Shown here one piece after another: positions 61,918 to 64,000 of a stretch of DNA of 64,000 bases. Made by a program: the position numbers and the translations under genes. The notes under the pieces are model-generated. The model had not been told where the DNA came from, made no database searches, and saw only the letters and a program-made list of their open reading frames with translations. Position 1 is the first letter of the stretch; every line of letters begins with the position of its first letter. Source of the DNA: JAGNNV01 sp031412915 (GTDB taxonomy: Bacteria > Acidobacteriota > Vicinamibacteria > Fen-336 > JAGNNV01); the NCBI GenBank assembly GCA_031412915.1, contig JANODX010000054.1, positions 1 to 64,000 of the forward strand, in the 5' to 3' direction.

Positions 61918-62241
61918 ATGGCCAAGAGCGAAGTCGCCCAGATGTTCGAAGCGTTGCCCGCGATGTTCGTGAAGGGCAGCGTGAAGACACCCCGAACGTT
62001 CTACTTCTCGCTCGACGATGTGGAGAAGTGGACGGTGACGATCGGTCCGGACGCCTGCGCGGTCAAGGCCGGTAAGACCGACGAGGCGGATTGTTTCTTC
62101 AAGGCCACGTCGCAAATGTTTCTGGACGTGTGGAGTGGAAAGAAGACTCCATCCGCCATGGACTTCATCTCGGGAGCGATCAAGAGCAACAATCCCATGA
62201 TGCTGAAGGAGTTCATGGGGGCCTTTCAGCGAAAGGTCTAG
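61918..62241 (+). CDS. SCP2 sterol-carrier-domain protein
   Basis: 107 residues, 3 bp after atpF. It is made of one SCP2 domain: QMFEALPAMFVKGSVKTPRT, FYFSLDDVEKWTVTIGPDAC and ADCFFKATSQMFLDVWSGKK, ending DFISGAIKSNNPMMLKEFMG. SCP2 domains bind lipids in a hydrophobic tunnel. Close spacing indicates co-transcription with atpF. Its stop shares CTAG with the convergent ZIP gene's stop. Confidence 0.85.
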   Translation: MAKSEVAQMFEALPAMFVKGSVKTPRTFYFSLDDVEKWTVTIGPDACAVKAGKTDEADCFFKATSQMFLDVWSGKKTPSAMDFISGAIKSNNPMMLKEFMGAFQRKV

Positions 62242-62978
62242 TGGAGGCCGGCGAAGGCCAGGAGTTCGGCCCCTAGGAGGGACAGGGCCACGCCCGCAAA
62301 GACGGACGCGGCCATCCTGGCCCCGCGGATGGAGTTGACCTCGGGGATGAGGTCGGAGGCGGCCACGTAGAGGGTCACTCCGGTGGATAACGGCAAGGCC
62401 ACCCCCAGCCAGGCGGGATCGACCAGGGAGAGTGCCCCGAGCAGGGTGGCCGCGGCGAGGATCAGGGACGAGCGCAAGGCGCCGGAGCGACCCTGGCCGG
62501 AGGCGAGAGCGATCGAAGCCACCGTGAAACCCTCTGGAAGCTTGTGAAGCAGGATCGCGACGAAGACCAGAATGCCGAGCGACCGGGACACGGCGAGGCC
62601 GGAAGCGATGGAGAGGCCATCGAAGAAGGCATGCACGGAGAGACCCGCGAGAGCAGTCCACGGCGCGCCTGGCTTCTTCATGGCATGCGCGTGGGTCTCC
62701 TCGCCGAAGTGGAAGTGCGGGGCCACCGTGTGCTCGAAGAAATGCACGAGAAAGTAGCCGGCCAGAATGAGAATCGGCCCGCGCTCGCTTTGCGCCACCG
62801 CGACCGGAAGCATGTGCACGAGGGAGGTGGCCAGCATGAAGCCGGCGCCCAAACCGACGAAATAGCGGAGAACGAGGTCATTCCAGTGGCGCCTCGAAAC
62901 GAGAATGAGACCCCCGGCGACGTTCGCCAGGGCGGCGACGAGGCCGAGGAGCATGGGCGTTAGAGCGAAGCCGGTCAT
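62238..62978 (-). CDS. ZIP-family metal transporter
   Basis: 246 residues, eight membrane helices. The metal-binding helices are present: AGLSVHAFFDGLSIASGLAV (HxxxDG) and LLHKLPEGFTVASI (HxxPEG), with a His-rich loop HFHFGEETHAHAMKK between helices 3 and 4. It imports or exports zinc or other divalent metals. It overlaps the end of the SCP2 gene by 4 bp. Confidence 0.92.
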   Translation of the reverse strand: MTGFALTPMLLGLVAALANVAGGLILVSRRHWNDLVLRYFVGLGAGFMLATSLVHMLPVAVAQSERGPILILAGYFLVHFFEHTVAPHFHFGEETHAHAMKKPGAPWTALAGLSVHAFFDGLSIASGLAVSRSLGILVFVAILLHKLPEGFTVASIALASGQGRSGALRSSLILAAATLLGALSLVDPAWLGVALPLSTGVTLYVAASDLIPEVNSIRGARMAASVFAGVALSLLGAELLAFAGLH

Positions 62979-63011
62979 AGAAGATCCGGAAGAAGGGAGA
63001 CCAGGGTCTTC

Positions 63012-64000
63012 CTACACGGCTTCGCGGAAACGTTCGACCAGGTGAACCAGGGTCTTCACCCCGAAACCCAGGGCGCCCGCTTCGTAGTACCGCCAGTCCC
63101 GGTCACGAAACATTGGACCGGCGATATCAAGATGGGCCCACGCCACACCCTCGGGCACGAACTCGCGGAGGAAGAGTGCGGCCGTGATGGCTCCGGCGAG
63201 CCCGCCGGTGGCGATATTGTTGATGTCCGCAAAAGGCGTCTTGAGCGAATCCCGATATTCCTCGATCAGCGGCAGTTCCCAGAACGCCTCGCCATGACTC
63301 TCGCCGGCCGCGATGACGCGCCGAACCAGTTCGCGATTGGAGCCGAGGATGCCCGCGACCGAGGGCCCAAGGGCCCGAACCACGGCCCCCGTGAGGGTCG
63401 CAATGTCGATGACGTGGGTGGCCCCCTCTTCGCCCGCCCGAGCCAGACCGTCGGAGAGGACAAGCCGGCCTTCGGCGTCCGTGTTGTCGACCATCACACT
63501 CTTGCCGTTCTTGGCCACGAAGATATCCCCGGGTCGGTTGGCGCTGTTCCCGGGCATGTTTTCGGCGCAACACAGAATGCCGATCACCCGAACGCCGGGC
63601 TGAAGCCTGGCGATGGTGCGCATGGTGGCGAGGACGGCGGCCGCTCCCGCCATGTCGCCCTTCATTTCCCACATCTTGTCCGCGGGCTTGATGGAGATTC
63701 CACCGGAGTCGAAGGTGAGCCCTTTGCCGACGAGCGCGATGGTCTCCGCCGAGCTCTGCCGGGGAATGTGACGGAGGATGACCATCCTTGGCGGGGTTAC
63801 GCTCCCTGCCCCCACGTGGAGAAGCCCTCGATACCCCTTCGCCTTGAGCGCGGTCTCGTCAAGAACTTCGCACTGCAGGCCGCCCTCGAGGGCTATCTGT
63901 TGCGCCTGTTCCGCAAGGACCAGCGGGTTCACGACGTTGGCGGGCTCGTTGATGAGGTCGCGGGCGACGTTCACGTTCTCTGAAACCCACGCGTAGCGGG
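63012..64000 (-). CDS. pepA: Leucyl aminopeptidase (M17), 5' end outside window
   Basis: The frame is open through the right edge (reading WVSENVNVARDLINEPANV, the M17 start of the catalytic domain), so only the C-terminal catalytic part is seen. GLTFDSGGISIKP, MKGDMAGAAAVLATM, and the family signature NTDAEGRLVLSD are intact, holding the two-metal site, plus DIATLTGAVVRALG and AHLDIAGP. It removes N-terminal residues from peptides in the cytoplasm. About the N-terminal third is missing from the window. Confidence 0.93.
   Translation of the reverse strand, partial: RYAWVSENVNVARDLINEPANVVNPLVLAEQAQQIALEGGLQCEVLDETALKAKGYRGLLHVGAGSVTPPRMVILRHIPRQSSAETIALVGKGLTFDSGGISIKPADKMWEMKGDMAGAAAVLATMRTIARLQPGVRVIGILCCAENMPGNSANRPGDIFVAKNGKSVMVDNTDAEGRLVLSDGLARAGEEGATHVIDIATLTGAVVRALGPSVAGILGSNRELVRRVIAAGESHGEAFWELPLIEEYRDSLKTPFADINNIATGGLAGAITAALFLREFVPEGVAWAHLDIAGPMFRDRDWRYYEAGALGFGVKTLVHLVERFREAV

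Noticed and set aside
61369..62661. 430-codon minus-strand open frame opposite atpF, SCP2 and ZIP genes
   Set aside because: Antisense to three recognised genes; composition is typical of a shadow frame.
1..64000. tRNA, rRNA or CRISPR array
   Set aside because: No cloverleaf-like block with a GTTCRANYC-type arm, no rRNA segment and no regularly spaced direct-repeat series was seen by eye; a dedicated search could still find one.

Overview
This is a GC-rich bacterial chromosome segment, most likely from a Gram-negative member of the Acidobacteriota. That placement rests on two adjacent secreted VWFA-related proteins of the kind expanded in that phylum (57027-58840), outer-membrane beta-barrels with a Wza/Wzc export pair, and a SpoIIE-type phosphatase. 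It is inference, because no rRNA or marker gene lies in the window. I found no tRNA, rRNA or CRISPR array.

Layout. 1-4110: the 3' part of a GAF-SpoIIE phosphatase gene, followed by small mobile modules (DUF2442 protein, HigBA-like and VapBC-like toxin-antitoxin pairs). These are interleaved with decayed copies of the phosphatase gene end, a broken copy of the downstream glycosyltransferase and short repeats. 4125-7627: polyprenol-phosphate mannosyltransferase-like GT2, amino acid permease and an outer-membrane barrel. 7868-55901: a very large surface-polysaccharide region. It holds about seven GT4 and several GT2 glycosyltransferases, two asparagine synthases, methyltransferases, acyltransferases, a polysaccharide deacetylase, a Wzx flippase, a CDP-hexose pathway (rfbF, C-methyltransferase, rfbC, reductase, rfbG), an acetamidino-sugar cassette (hisH-hisF-wbpG), then the core machinery in one operon: a GT-C-like membrane protein, Wzy-type polymerase/ligase, WecA-type initiating transferase, barrel, Wza and Wzc.

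The polysaccharide region is scarred by mobile DNA: an IS3-family element, an ISL3 element nested inside an ISKra4 element exactly at its poly-A frameshift site, a 186-bp MITE-like element interrupting an acyltransferase gene, and several frameshifted or truncated pseudogenes. The 36078-39731 cassette has a distinctly C-ending codon use and looks recently acquired.

55932-64000: housekeeping-like genes: FabH, two VWFA proteins, MoaB/Mog, the membrane half of the ATP synthase (atpZ, atpI, atpB, atpE, atpF) followed by an SCP2-domain protein where the delta subunit is normally found, a ZIP metal transporter and the C-terminal part of a leucyl aminopeptidase.

How it works together: WecA-type transfer of a sugar phosphate to undecaprenyl phosphate starts the repeat unit, the GTs and sugar-modifying enzymes build and decorate it, Wzx flips it, Wzy polymerises it, Wzc controls chain length, and Wza with the barrel proteins exports it. 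Which sugars are present is inferred only from the CDP-hexose and amidino-sugar genes.
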